Origin: Eremophila alpestris peregrina | Lineage: Eukaryota > Chordata > Aves > Passeriformes > Alaudidae | Assembly (NCBI GenBank): GCA_009792885.1 | Contig: WMCF01000025.1 | Coordinates: forward strand, 1,943,852-2,007,851 | Length of the DNA stretch: 64,000 nucleotides | Direction: 5' to 3' | In this document: positions 48,836 through 61,110 of the stretch, one piece after another | Layout of the letters: each line of letters opens with the position of its first letter | How positions within the stretch are numbered: position 1 is the stretch's first letter | Translations under genes and position numbers: made by a program | The notes under the pieces: model-generated | The model's input: the letters and a program-made list of their open reading frames with translations, nothing else | What the model was told of the DNA's origin: nothing | Databases searched by the model: none

Positions 48836-49639
48836 TAGAAATGAAGCACCTATCTCCAGTCCATCACTTGGTCTAAGCTGGGAGTAGTATTTCTTACACC
48901 ACTGCTGTGCCACTGCTATGGATCATGGGTTTTCTTAAGAAAACTCTGTTCAGACTCCAGATAATTATGTTATTGCTGCAAATAGTTTTGGGGTTTTTTG
49001 TCAAAATGATGATTCAAACATTTTTTAACCCACATATGTATTTGCTTGAAATTACCTCAGCTCCTTCACTTTATACACCTCAGTCAAGTGTAAAATTAAA
49101 GAAAGCCAGGGAGAAAATTATGCTTAAAGAAAGAAAAACACATCTGGAAAAATAAGTCACTGTATTTTCTTAATGCATTGTAGTCAAAGGCTGAGAAGTG
49201 GAAAATAGAAATCCCATTCCATTTTGTGAAAGCTATTCTGCTGGCAGAGGGGAAACTAATAAGGCTGGTAAATCTTTACGATAAATATTTAATAAAACTT
49301 CATAGGTGTATGATTTACTGCATTATCATTCCTCAAATAAAGGAAATAAGTAAGACTCTCTACTTGCAAAGACTATGCATTTCCTGTAATAATTGCAAAC
49401 CACAAACCTCCCCACTGGTCACAATTGTGTAAGTGTGAAAATGAATTTTCTTCTATTTTTCAGTTGTCTGTAATCCATGCCTGGCCAGTACTCCCTAATC
49501 TAAAGTGCTGAAAAATGATGAAAATCTCCCCAAATTGGAAGGCAGTTTCTTGGTGGAGAGGACAGCTTGCTTGTAAGTCATAAATCATTCTGTTCCTCTC
49601 AAAGCAGTCAGAGTTCATGCACCCAGCACGGGTCCTCAT

Positions 49640-50240
49640 TCCCATTTTAATAGATATTCTCCATGCACGAGAACATCATTTGTCTAGATAACATCACTTT
49701 ATTCACTTGATGTGAATATAAACCTGTACACTTTATTGCATGTAATTAAAGAAATCAGTGAACGTATTTATCAAAAAAACCTACAAGGTTCTATGTCTCT
49801 AAGTAAAGATGTTAGAAGTTGCTGTTTTAAGCTTCATTAAGATTTTTATGAAACAGGAAAGTGCTTCTGGCATTGTATGGTTCTGTAGAAAATCTTTGAT
49901 ATGCATATTAGAATCAATTTATGGGTTTAGGTGCCTGTTTAATTAAAGGGATATTTCATATACTCTTTTGGAGGGGAGAGTCTATTTAAATGACTAACAG
50001 GAAAATTTGAATGGAGTGAAAGATCATTTGGTACCTTTGCAAGACAGTGTACCTATAAGAGACAGCTCTCCTTAGTGATTAAGCACATGAAATTGCCAAA
50101 AGTGCAGTGATTCATGCAAATAGCTTGTGTTACGTTTTTACCCTACCATTAATTTCTGTGGATTGATTTAATGATGGTTTTAAGCCCATAAATTAAGATG
50201 TTTGAAAACTCTTGCATTCTGTGTATTCACATGATATGTC
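49640..50240. promoter_or_regulatory. candidate conserved non-coding element
   Basis: Repeat-free, stop-dense sequence with many homeodomain and POU-like cores (tgtaattaaag, gtttaattaaagg, an exact atgcaaat octamer near 50116, gattgatttaatgatgg). This texture is common in vertebrate developmental enhancers. It is inference from texture only. Confidence 0.25.
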
Positions 50241-50360
50241 TTAAGTAGGACTGAACTCCCACCAAAAAATCATTGTCTAGTTACTGCCCAACAAGATAAG
50301 GTTAATCACATTCTTAAACATTCAAAATACTGTGGGGAAAGTAAAAAAAACTACTATAGG

Positions 50361-50410
50361 AAAAAAAAAAACAAAACCCAACCAAACAACCCAACAAAAC
50401 CAAACCAAAC
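50361..50410. repeat. A/C-rich low-complexity tract
   Basis: Poly-A followed by repeated accaaac/ccaacaaaac units. Confidence 0.85.
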
Positions 50411-51719
50411 TGCTTTTTTTGTATCACAATGTTCGTGAGCAACAGACAAGATTCTATTCTGCTACAACCTTGAAATACAGTGAGAGAAAAATATGGGAAC
50501 TATAAAAATAATGCCAAGTGACATTTTCTCCCAAATTCCACATTAAATAGACTGGTTGTGCAGTAAATACACTGGTTGTGGAATAGCTGGGTGGGACAAG
50601 GATATGTACAGTAGTAATCTGCTGTTAAAGAAAAGTCCATTTTTGTCCTGTAGAATGGAGAAACTCTTTAAGAATAGTTCATCTGTGTGAAAACATGACA
50701 CAGCAAGGCCTAAAAAGCAAGGTCTGTACATGCTAAAATGATTAGTTAAAAAAATTCAGCCCTAGGGAGGGTACAGCACAATGGCACAGGGCATGAGTAT
50801 GCAGTAAGTAATTTCCCCGTGTTTAACTGGCAGTGACACAATCCCTATCTTGCTCTAGACAATTTTGCACATCTTATTGACACAAAGAAGGAAACAGAAA
50901 AGGTGTAAAAGAAATCTTCAAAAAACGTTTCCTGGTTTAAGGTGTTGAAGGTCCATGCCTAGGTTTTTATGAGAATACCAGGTTAATTGGACTCATGACT
51001 GCTCTTTTCCCCTTTTCCTGAAGTTTGTTAGAAAATGTATTCCCTTTGCTGATGCATAAATTTTGTTTCAGCTGTTAAAACTCGCATTCTGATCTTTAAA
51101 TATCAGTCTAAGCTGGCATTTGTGACAAGGCAGCGGTTTTGGAACAAAGATACACAGAGTTTCTTTTAGCATTGAAGCAAACCTTCTCCAAGAATTATGA
51201 TGGAGGGCTGCACTCAGCAGCAGGGAGTCGCTAATGACCATTTCTATCCTCACCAGTAAATAGCACAGCAGTTAATGGAAATTACTTTTGAGTATTTCTC
51301 AAGACAGTTGAATGAAGAAACCAGCCAAAGACACATTTAAATCTCCTCTTGCTTAATTAACATGCATCTGGCAAGCACATAACACTGTAAATACCATATT
51401 ATCTTGGATACTGTAAAAGAAGAACAGTGAGTGGATTGATACTGATACAGATAGGGAGATAAATTAGCTTGATAGATGATCTCCTGGTGTTTGTCACTCT
51501 CAACCACTGTAATTACAGCTACATTTAAATACTTGGCAGTATGCAAATCACAATTTAAAGTAAATAGTTTAAAATACATGTGTCTGAAGAATTGGCTCAA
51601 ACCATATTTCAAGAAAGAGATAGACGGGAAAAGGGAGATTTGATGCATTCTCCAAAAATCAATTTGTTTTTAAAATGGGGGAAAATATTACGGTAGGGAA
51701 AGCAAGCCAATAGTGCCTC

Positions 51720-51747
51720 TTTTTTTCTTTTTTTTTTTTTTTTTTTT
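51720..51747. repeat. poly-T tract
   Basis: Twenty-eight bases of T with a single C, followed by AT-rich sequence. Confidence 0.95.
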
Positions 51748-53699
51748 AATAATTTTTTCTTTTGGTAAGAGTTGATTTCTAAGTAAAGTCCTCAGTAGTT
51801 TCAGAGAAAATTAATTCTTTACAGCCTTTTTGATAAAACACCTGTAAAACTGAAATTTCCAAAATAACATTGCTTTTGGAAACAGGTCTATGATTGTTTA
51901 ACATAAAAAACCTTCAGATGTGACCTTCAGTGGAATGTAGAACTGCACTGATTTTCCAGTCCAGCATTGCTGAAATGCCCTGGGCTTTAAGAGAATTAAG
52001 TATGCCACAGCAAAGCTGGGGTGGTGCCTTTTTTGGAAGACTGTCCTGTGAGTTTTAGTCCAGGCATGTTGTGAGGAACTGAGCTGAAAACTTATCTCTG
52101 GCATGGGGTGTGACAATTTACTTTGTGTGGTTAGAAGAAGTCCTGAGAAAAGGAAGGACTTGACTTGAAAAGGTCAGTACTGAGCATTCCCAAATCACGG
52201 GAAGCATTGCCTACAGATGGGTGTGTAGGTGCACTGACTGAGGGACTAAAGCTTTGAGATGGGACTAAGCAAAACCATAGGAACAACATCGTTCAGGAGA
52301 AGGAACAGACAGCTTCCATAAAAGTAATTTTAAAAAGTTGTAGACCAGAAAGAACATAAAAGGTAGCTGGCTTCTATTTGGTGATTTTCTGTCTACCAAA
52401 CTGCTTTGGATGGAGAAGTCCTTCTACCATTTATTTATGTGTAGCATACATCAAAATGTAAAGATCTTGAGATATTGTGGGACACAGGTTGTGTCTGAAG
52501 AGCAAGTTGGTGGGTACAGTGGGATGACCGTGATGGCTTTTGAGACCTGATCCCAAGTCCCTGTCCAGAAATTCCAGGCAATGCCTTCCTCTGGCTACAG
52601 ATCCTACAGAAACCCCTCTGACCTCCTGCTTCTCCTGTTATTCTGCAAACACCTTACTATTCCCACACAAATAATGCTGCCATACTGATTGATGATCCAA
52701 CAGGTGACCTCTGGGCTCCAGGCGGACTAAATAATTGTTTGGGGCATAGTGACATTGGATGATGAGATCATCAACATCGATAGGTGCCCATGTCTGTGGG
52801 ACTAGGAATGCCACTCCCACTGTATTTTCCCCACCTGCATTAACACAGTTCTGATATGCTGTTTTCTTCCACCTCACACTACCTAAAACTCCTTTGTGTC
52901 CTCTGCTGGGATGTTTTTTCCCCTCCTCTTCCCCAAGAGAGAAGCTAGAGCTTAAGTCATCTCCATTAGTATAAAAGTCTCCAAGGCTTCCTCTTCCTGT
53001 TGCTTATATCAGAACCTGTGTAGACAGGATTTTTTTTTTGCACAGATTTGTAATATATTCACTTTTAGAGTGTGCAGTCAAAGCCCTGACAGATGAAGTC
53101 CTTTTGGGAAAAGCAAAGGCCAAGATTCATGACTCTGGGGCAGTTCATGTAACTCTCTGACCCTTAAATGAAGACCTTGTGGCCCTTGCATCTCCTAGCT
53201 CATTAGCAGACTTCCAGATTCCCTTGAGAGCTTGCATTGCCAAAGAACCAAGTGCTGATAAGTTTGCAGGCCAGTAAAATTTGAACTTCCAGGATTCTGG
53301 TCCTCTATCCCTTTGTCGAAAGGTGATCTAGGCTCTTTGACAGCTGCCTGAGCAGCATGCTACAGGTGAGGTGGGAATGCAGGATTTTACAGAGGTCCTC
53401 TTCACAAAGCCTTCCAGGGAGTCTTCAGAGCTATCAAACAAATTAACGAAAGGTAAATACTTAATTCCCACTCCGAAGATCCAGACAATTGTATAGGGTT
53501 GACTCTGGCTGGGTTCTAGGCGCCAAAGCCTCTCTCTCACTCCCCTCCATAGCTGAAGAGGGGAGAGAAAATATTACAAAGGTTCCGTGAGTTGAGATAA
53601 GGAGTGTGAGAAATCACTCACCAAATACTGTAATCACAGGCAAAACAGGCTCAAATTAGAGATATTTAGTTTGTTGGTGACAAAATCAGAGCAGGATAA

Positions 53700-54430
53700 T
53701 AATGAGAAGTTAAATAGAACCTTAAAAACACCTTCTCCTCACCTCTCTCTCCCTCCTTCCCAGCTATACCTCCTCTCCTGGGGATGCAGGGGAGCAGGGT
53801 GTGGGGATTATGGTTCACACATTGTTTCTCCCTCTGCTCAGGGAGAGGAATCCTTCTCCTGCTCCAGCATGGGGTCTCTCCTACGGGAGACAGTTCACCA
53901 TGAACTTCTCCAGCATGAGTCCATCTCACAGGCAACAGTTCTCTGGATGACTATTTCATGGATTGTGTGTGGCTCTCTGCACCCCTATGGATCTCCATGG
54001 GCTGCAGGGGCACAGCTTCACTTTGATCTTCGCCATGGGCTGCAGAGAAATCCCAGCTCCAGTGCTTGGAATACGTCCTTCTCATCCTCCTCCTCCCCCG
54101 CCCCCCCTTCTTCTCCACTGACCTTGGTGTCTGCAGGGCTGTTCTCACCTGTTCTCACTCCGCTGTTCTCTTGACAAAATTACAATTGTGCAATATCTTT
54201 ATTTTTCCTTCTTCTTAAATATGTTATCATAGAGGAGTTACCACCAGTTCTGATTGTCCCAGCCTTGACAGCAGCATGTCCAGCTTTGGGACTGCCAGGG
54301 ATTGGCTCTATTGGACATGGAGGAAGCTTCTGGCAGCTTCTCACAGAAGCCACCCCTATTAGTGCCCCCCACACCAAAGCTTGTCTATGCAAACCCAGTG
54401 CAACAACAAATAACAGCTCCTGTCTAAAAT
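53700..54430. mobile_element. ERV/LTR-type interspersed repeat
   Basis: A GC-richer block with wording that recurs across bird genomes: 'agcatggggtctctcctacgggagacag', 'catgaacttctccagcatgagtcc', 'atctccatgggctgcagggg', 'actgaccttggtgtctgcagggctg', 'ttcttaaatatgttatca', 'gaggagttaccacca' and 'ggaagcttctggcagcttctcacagaagccacccctatt'. I recognise it as an LTR-retrotransposon-derived avian repeat but cannot name the family or fix the strand. Open frames inside it (for example 53671-54174) reflect this repeat, not a host gene. Confidence 0.65.
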
Positions 54431-56332
54431 ACAGTTACATGGATGTGCTCCTTTAGAACACCTCACTTAAGGAAGCAGTGAAGTGTCCAGTGTTGGTAGG
54501 AACTATCATAGGAACTATCCCAGTGCCCTCATCACCACTGGACTTAGCTGCATCATCCCACTGCTGGAAAAGCACATTTCTGACAGACCACTTTGCCTTT
54601 CCTCAACTGAGTGTAATAAGTCTACCACCTTCTCCTGCACTGAGACTGCATAATTGTTGCAGTGGAATTCTGAGTTGAGCCAAGACAGAGACCAGAATTT
54701 CCATCCATAAGCAATGGACTGACACTGTTTTCAGGATTTCTATTTTTCCTAGTTTACTTAAAAGTCTAATTTGCATTATTTTTAACTCTGCTGACTAGGG
54801 ATTTTTCATCATGTTTCTGTTTCTTCATTTTATATATTTCATATAACTCTTACTTTCTAACTTATTTATATTCATTTCATTCTGGTCACAGAGAAATGTG
54901 CCTCACTTAAAGGCTTACTTTCACTAAGTAAATGCTTATTTCATAAATATTAAACAAGGAATGAAGAGTATTCTCATCAAAAGCTTATTATGAGCACTAT
55001 GTTGAGAGTTTACCCCATGTTTATACACATTTTATAATAATGAACCACAGTCAGGAATACTTTGAACATTTATGGATAAATCCCCCATTTCAATTTTAAA
55101 ATACATATACATACATATATAAATTAAATATAATTTTACTCCCACTTTTTTTCCCTTATTAAGTTGCTTTTTAAGCAGTTTGGATATTTTTCCACTTCTT
55201 TAGACTGTGGATTTTGAATAGAATGTGAAATAGTGCCAATCATCTCTCAGATGCTTCCATTTATATTTTTTTCCTCAACTGATTTGACTCATAGTTATTT
55301 TCAGCATTTCTAAGTTGGCCCTATTAAAGCACCAAGTCTAGAACACACTGGTAACACAGTTATACATTCTGTTTCTACATAAGAAATTTAAATCAGACTT
55401 CATCACTCCCCCTGAATTAGGCATGCCTGATAATCAAGGAGTTTCTGTAGTATACAATATCCCCAGGGTCAAACACAGATCAGTTACAGATCAGGAAGTA
55501 TTCACCTATAGTTTCACAAGTTCCAGGGGCAGAAGTGTAGCTTTTGCTGAAACACCTCTCAGATGGGGAAAAATAATAACTGTAATTAACTTTCCTCTCT
55601 GCATGTTATTAAAAGATACTTTTGGAGCTCACTCTGCAACCCAGATTTGGCGGAAGGAAGAACATAATCACTTTATCAATGTTGTGATTTTTTTCTGTTG
55701 GAATGCTGATACATAATGATTGAAAACCTTCTGGTTTCAGGCATTCAGTGACTTGGGAGTGCTGTATGAGCAAGAACATCCTTCCTCTGTTGCTTTTGCT
55801 GTTTCATTCCTTAGGAGTAATATATTAGGACATACCAAATTTTTAAAAATTTGGTTAATATGCCCCCTTCCTGCTTCAGTAAGCAAATGAAATATGTGCT
55901 AATAAGGAAGCAATCTGATTATCTCTCACCTGTTGCCCATACGTCTGCATGTGGAGTCTTCATGTCTTCTGGTATTTTGATTTATCTTTTTCCTCAGCAT
56001 TTAGACTTTGAACTAAATAAGAGCTGATTTTATTTCTGTCTCCTTTTGCTACCCATGTACCACCAGTGGCTGTAGCTAGACTATTTTCATGAAGAAAGTT
56101 TCCTGTGCCAAATAGACCATCTTGAGTGCTTGGTTGCCTCATAGAAGGGAAAACAAGGTTCCACAAACCCCAAACCTTCGCCTTTCCCATATATTAAAAT
56201 ATGTTAAAGTATAAGACAGTGTTGGTTTGCCCAAAAGTCATAAATATAAAGAATGTTGGCATATAGGTATATTATTTCTAAATAACATGTGTGACTTTAG
56301 ATCTGTATTTCTTGTGCTTCCCAAGTATGCAT
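54431..56332. other. non-coding, nothing recognised
   Basis: Unique AT-rich sequence with an AT-alternating stretch near 55095-55135 and a perfect 22-bp palindrome (55834-55855). The 97-codon frame at 55423-55716 shows no recognisable domain. Confidence 0.5.
55834..55855. repeat. perfect 22-bp palindrome
   Basis: The half-site accaaattttt is followed immediately by its exact reverse complement, with no spacer. Pairing stops at the next base on each side. Confidence 0.9.
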
Positions 56333-56690
56333 TATAGAATCATAGAATTATAGAATGGCCTGAGTTGGAAAGAACCTTAAAGGTCATCCAGTTCCAACCC
56401 CCTGCCATGGGCAGGGACACTTTTCACTTGACCAGGTTGCTCCGAGCCCCATCCAACCTGGCCTTGAACACTTCCAGGGATGAGGCATCCACAACTTCTC
56501 TGGGTAACTTGTCCCAGTGCCTCAGCACTTCCACAGTTAAGAATTTTTTCCTAATATCTCATATAAAACTACTCTCAGTTTGAAACCATTGCCCCATGTT
56601 CTGTTACTACATGCCCTGGTAAAAAGTCCCTCTCCATCTTTCTTGTAGGCTCCCTTGATGTTCTGGAGTCTTTCCTTATAGTTTATGTGT
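56333..56690 (-). mobile_element. CR1 LINE 3' fragment, best preserved copy here
   Basis: Begins with three terminal octamer repeats in reverse ('atagaatcatagaattatagaatgg'), then 'gttggaaagaaccttaaaggtcatccagttccaaccccctgccatgggcagggacac', and continues through 'aacacttccagggatgaggcatccacaacttctctgg', 'aagaattttttcctaatatct', 'gccccatgttctgttactacatgccc' and 'aaaaagtccctctccatctttcttgtaggc'. About 350 bases match with few changes. It is 5'-truncated inside ORF2. Confidence 0.96.
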
Positions 56691-57354
56691 CCAAGAAACG
56701 AGGAGACTTGCGTGCAAAAAAATGTGAATTGAGCTTCTAGAACTCAGTGAACTGAGCAAAAGAGGCACACATTTAAGACAGTAAAAACTACATGGAGAAC
56801 ACATTTAAGATACTAAGCTCATGTATTTCTTTGAAACTAGAATGTTTTATTCTCAGGATTTTTTAATTAAAAGATCCTTCAAATGGTATACAAGATGCCT
56901 TCCTAAAAGCAATGAAGTCAGTGAGAATGGATAATGAAGATCAGAGACACATGCAGCGTTCCTCTATGTTGACAAAATGTTCAGCTAAAACTAATTTAAT
57001 TCACAATAGCATACTGTCTCTGTTCATGAAAACACCTTAATCATTTGGAATTTTTGTATTTCTTCATAAAATAAAGATCCCTGCAAAATTCCAATTAGTT
57101 ACACTTGAAAGATTTTCATAGCTCAGCTCAAAGATTAACATTGTTGATTTATAAAATATTAAGCATTTTTAGTGAAATTATGTAACATCTTGCAGTCTGG
57201 GGGCTTTCTTGTGGGCCATTATTTCAAAATGTGTATAAGCACAGTAAACTCTTAACAGTACTTAAAATGAGGTTTTGGTGACGATTTTACAATATATATC
57301 AATCTTAATATTTATGAAATATGCATTTACTCCATAAAAATAGGTCTCTAGGAA
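56691..57354. other. non-coding, nothing recognised
   Basis: Unique AT-rich sequence. Confidence 0.5.
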
Positions 57355-57440
57355 AAGCAGTGTGGTGCAATGGCCAGGATGCAGACCTATGAGTCAGAAG
57401 TTTGCATTCTATTTCTGGAGGTGCCAGAAGGCTTTTCCTA
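57355..57440 (+). mobile_element. fossil tRNA-derived SINE (MIR/CORE-SINE type)
   Basis: The string 'cagtgtggtgcaatggccaggatgcagacctatgagtcagaagtttgcattctatttctggaggtgcca' follows the MIR-like consensus order: an A-box-like region (tggtgcaatggccagg), 'gagtcagaag', then a B-box-like 'gtttgcattctatt' and 'ctggaggtgcca'. The core and 3' LINE-related tail are not recognisable. MIR-type SINEs predate the amniote radiation, so a bird copy should be this eroded. Confidence 0.6.
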
Positions 57441-58899
57441 TAATTATCAGCATCTATATTTGTCTCTTTTTTTCTCGCTCTCTTTTGTCATATATTTGGA
57501 AACTCACAAGAAAGACAAGAAATTATTTTAGAGAGAGGGTGTCACCATGCATTTTGGGTTGTATGCTGACACTTGGAGAAAGTAGCACAAGTTGCCTCCA
57601 TACTTTCAAATCTTGAAATAATATTCATTTTTGAATTCTGTTCATTCAACTAAATGCACACAGAATAACAGTATCAGTGAAGACACCCAACACACTGGCT
57701 AGAGACAAATATTTACGAAGATATTTAGCCAAAATACAGAGAATTCCCAATTTTACTCATGCAGTTCTACTATTCTGCATCACCATTTTGGATAAAATCA
57801 ATCAATTAACAAAGCAACCAGATTTTAGATAAAATTTTTCTTAAACCTGAGAGGCAAATACTGGGATCTGGGGTTTTCTGCAGGCTCTTTTACCTTCAGC
57901 AACTACTTTATGCCTTAAAAATTTTTATGCCAGGAAGATTCCAGGAACTTATGGAGCAGTATTTCAAGTGGGAATTTAAGAAAATATTCTATTCCTAAGT
58001 CTCATGGTATAAAAGAATGTTTTCACCGCTAGTTTAGATAGGGAGAAATTTGTGTCTATTCTTATTCAGGATGGAATGAACTGCTGAAAACTCCAATGAA
58101 TTCAATTAAATTCTATTAGGGATTTTTACAAGGTTAAATTCCTTCACCATAAAGGAAGTCATGATTATGATTTTTGAATGGAATATCTGGTGGCATGGGA
58201 ATAAAAATCAAAACATCAGCTAAAAGCAATAAACTGCATGGTGCTAAACGGAATAAAAAATAAAAATCTCTATGACATTACAACTATGAAATATTTTTCC
58301 AATGATGCCAACACAACAAGAACAACATTATAACCACTGTTGCATTAAATAACACAATTTACTGCGGCAATTTGTCTTCAATCTGTGTTATATGAATAAC
58401 ATATCCATAAAAAGATGGGCATAGGCAGCATAGCTTTAGCTCTATTTTGGAAATTTGTAACATCTATATTAGGACAGAGGAACCAGAAAATAATAATTTA
58501 CACTGAAGCATTTGAATAGCCTGGCTTACCTTTGTTACCCTAACCAACATAAGCAGCACAATTTTGAAGATATTAGTACTACAATCAAATTTAGTTACAT
58601 AGATTAGAGCATGGAAAGGAAGACCAGAGCCAGTTTACATAATCTGTCAGGATTTTATTTCACTTAATTACAAGTTCTCAAGTACTCAGACTAGAAGTAG
58701 GCTTTCCAATGTAAAATGTTAGATTTACCACCTGTGTTCCACATGACTAGGTTTTCTTTTCAGTTTTTAATTGTAATTTTGATGTGCAACTGGACTTGAT
58801 GTCTGTCATCCAGTTTGAAATTAACACATGCTCCATTTATTTTCAAGGTACTATTCAAGTTGTTGGACCTAATTCTTCCACTGAAAATTCTTAGTGATG
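57441..58899. other. non-coding, nothing recognised
   Basis: Unique AT-rich sequence without recognisable repeats or exons. Confidence 0.5.
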
Positions 58900-58902
58900 C
58901 TA

Positions 58903-59755
58903 TTATAATGATCTTGATTGTTCCTGAATACTTTGCTTTCTTGAAAATACATCCACAGCTGTTCTTATCAGCCCATTTTGTTCTTGTTTAGTCTCTTTTG
59001 GAAAATGATTTTGTTTCTCACTAATATAGCAACTCTGTTCAGAAGCAGATTTCTGTTTTGGTCTGTGTTTTCTTTCATACTCTGAGTCTACTCTATTTTC
59101 ATTTTGTATATTAAAACCAGTTATCATTCTTTTCTATGGCTGTACCCATCTCCAAAAAGATCCCAAATTCTGGACCTTTCCCTTTTTACTCCTGCTGTTG
59201 TAAGTGCTCTAAATACACTGTATTCCTTACTTGCTCCACTGTTTTACTACCTTTGCTTCTGTTTTTCTGTTTCCTGGTACCAAGTATAGTTCTCCAGTGG
59301 AAGATACTGAAAATTTTCTTTGGAAGCACATGGAAAGAGCAAGAGTCAGACTTCTAGTAGGATTCTCCACAGATCTAAATGGGGCTTTGTCAAGTATGTC
59401 CATCTTCCTGACTGAAGATACACAGTACTTACAACACAAGGGCCAGAGTCAGTCTCTTCAGTCTTGTATTCCTTCACAGTAGGCCCCAGGTTTTAATTTC
59501 TGGACATGTTTACACAGTTCACTCCATTATGGTATCTGATCCACTGTGTCCTTTTTGGCCCTTTCTGATTTACTATTTGTAAGCTTGGAGTGCTGCTTCT
59601 TTTTTTCCTTCCTTTGGAGATGTCTGAGAAGACCTCCTGTTTTTCCTGCTGATCTACCTCTACTTAGCAATTTCTGCAGTGAACAGGTAACACCTTCCTG
59701 AGAGACACTTGCCTTCTGCACCCATGTTCTGATGTTCCTTTTATATTTAGTGTTT
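58903..59755 (-). pseudogene. unidentified decayed coding-like frame
   Basis: One minus-strand frame, read from about 59755 down to 58903, has only about six stops in some 284 codons, far fewer than the surrounding sequence. It contains three open segments in the same phase (about 59753-59527, 59439-59227, 59145-58903). The translation is rich in Lys, Ser, Gln and Glu with few hydrophobic runs (for example KRNIRTWVQKASVSQEG, RKEKKKQHSKLTNSKSERAK, VENPTRSLTLALSMCFQRKF, HRPKQKSASEQSCYISEKQ). That is the composition of a disordered nuclear-type protein. I do not recognise the family. It could be a processed or unitary pseudogene, or a chance low-stop A/G-rich region. No poly-A tail or target duplication was identified. 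Confidence 0.3.
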
Positions 59756-60719
59756 TATGGATGAAAAAGCTTTAACTTCCTGTACCTTTCATAACATAAC
59801 CTGCTTCATTTTCTCATAGCTAATAAGAGATATCTACACTCTCATTAGCAGTAGTGATGACATAAGAGATTGTCAGCTTCCTACTGAACTGTATGAAAAC
59901 ATTTCTGTGCAATTATTACAACCATTCACTGAAACTCTGTGTCACCAAGCAGGGATCTGAATTTCTTTCTAAGGCTTTTGAAGTTCTGTTTTTAAAAATA
60001 TGCAGCACAGCTTTTATAAGGGCAATTCACTGTGGGTATGCCAGACACTGGAGAGTTTAAAACCATATGCTTTAGCAGAAAATCAGAAGAGCTCCTAACA
60101 AATCATATTGTGGTCCATTATTTGTTACTACCTCACTTGGTATGCCATATTTAGCAGATATTGATTTTACATGTGAGAAGCTATTGCAACAGCACAGCAG
60201 TAGCACTCAGAGTGCTATTTCTGGATAAAAAATATAATTCCAAAACAATGTGTAACATTTTCCAGTGTAAGCAAATAAATTAATGCAAACCCTTTACAGA
60301 GATCTGGTTTCCTTTAATATGCCTAAATTACAAGCAGAATTTCCATCTTCAGTGTCCTCCTCTCTTGAGTCGTTTATTGCTACATGCTGTCAAGTTTTTT
60401 TAACTGTTCCACAGCACTTCAACTTGTTTACTTTATGGCATTTTTATTGTTTTCTGGGGAATTGAGTTTTTCCTGTGAATGTCTCATATTTCTTCCCTTC
60501 TCTCTTTTCTTTCTCTTTAATTTTTGGATGCCTTTTTTTCTCAGCCTCTTGCAGTGTAAATTCTTTCAGGAGCACATAGTGTATGTGAATGCAAATTGTT
60601 ATCATACGATGGGTTTCAGTGTAGACATGCTCATTATCTGAAAATCACCCGTGCTTGGCAGTGCAAGAGTTAAGTCCATTTCTCTGTTTTACAGCAGCAT
60701 TTAAAATTTGTATTTTAAA
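59756..60719. other. non-coding, nothing recognised
   Basis: Unique sequence. A T-rich stretch at 60460-60545 produces hydrophobic open frames without meaning. Confidence 0.5.
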
Positions 60720-61110
60720 AACAAAATATTTGCATCAAGGGATGAATTAACATTTAAAGGTAATTACTTAGTTGTATTTTAGAGTAACCTTAATAATGAA
60801 TAGATGCTACAATAAATTACATTTATTTTTCAAATGAGTCAAACTACTCTTCATAGGGCGATAACGGATGCCTTTAATGACAAGTCATATAACATGTGCA
60901 TTCCCAAATGAATATTCATGCTGCAAGTGTTCAAAGATACTGCTAATATTTCACTTATTCTGTGAGGGAGCAAAGTAATAATGTACCACATCTACTGAAT
61001 AATCAAAAAGCAAGTAGATCAGAGACAACTCAGGGGATGAAACTTTTTCAGAGAAATAATTTGTTAAACAATTACAGCTAATGAGCATATTCATAAAAAT
61101 CAGTCTATTC
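60720..61110. promoter_or_regulatory. candidate conserved non-coding element
   Basis: Homeodomain- and SOX/FOX-like cores are dense (ggtaattacttag, atgaatattcatg, caattacagctaatgagcatattcat, attgataatac) in repeat-free sequence with no open frame. Among all regions here this one looks most like a deeply conserved enhancer by texture. No alignment was available. Confidence 0.3.

Larger units (their letters stand above)
48836..53699. other. non-coding; possible conserved blocks, no gene
   Basis: Mostly unique AT-rich sequence. It contains the candidate conserved block at 49640-50240, an A/C-rich tract (50361-50410), a poly-T tract (51720-51747) and an unexplained minus-strand frame (52638-52877). 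Confidence 0.45.

Noticed and set aside
53671..54174. 167-codon plus-strand open frame
   Set aside because: It lies inside an interspersed ERV-type repeat. The Ser/Leu-rich translation has no recognisable domain.
55423..55716. 97-codon plus-strand frame
   Set aside because: The composition is protein-like but I recognise no family, splice sites or start context. Left as chance.
57355..57440. Functional tRNA gene
   Set aside because: The B-box-like segment is degraded and no cloverleaf or acceptor-stem pairing can be drawn. It fits a SINE fossil better.
60283..60641. Phe/Leu-rich open frames suggestive of transmembrane protein
   Set aside because: Produced by a T-rich stretch. The two frames overlap and neither has a recognisable motif.
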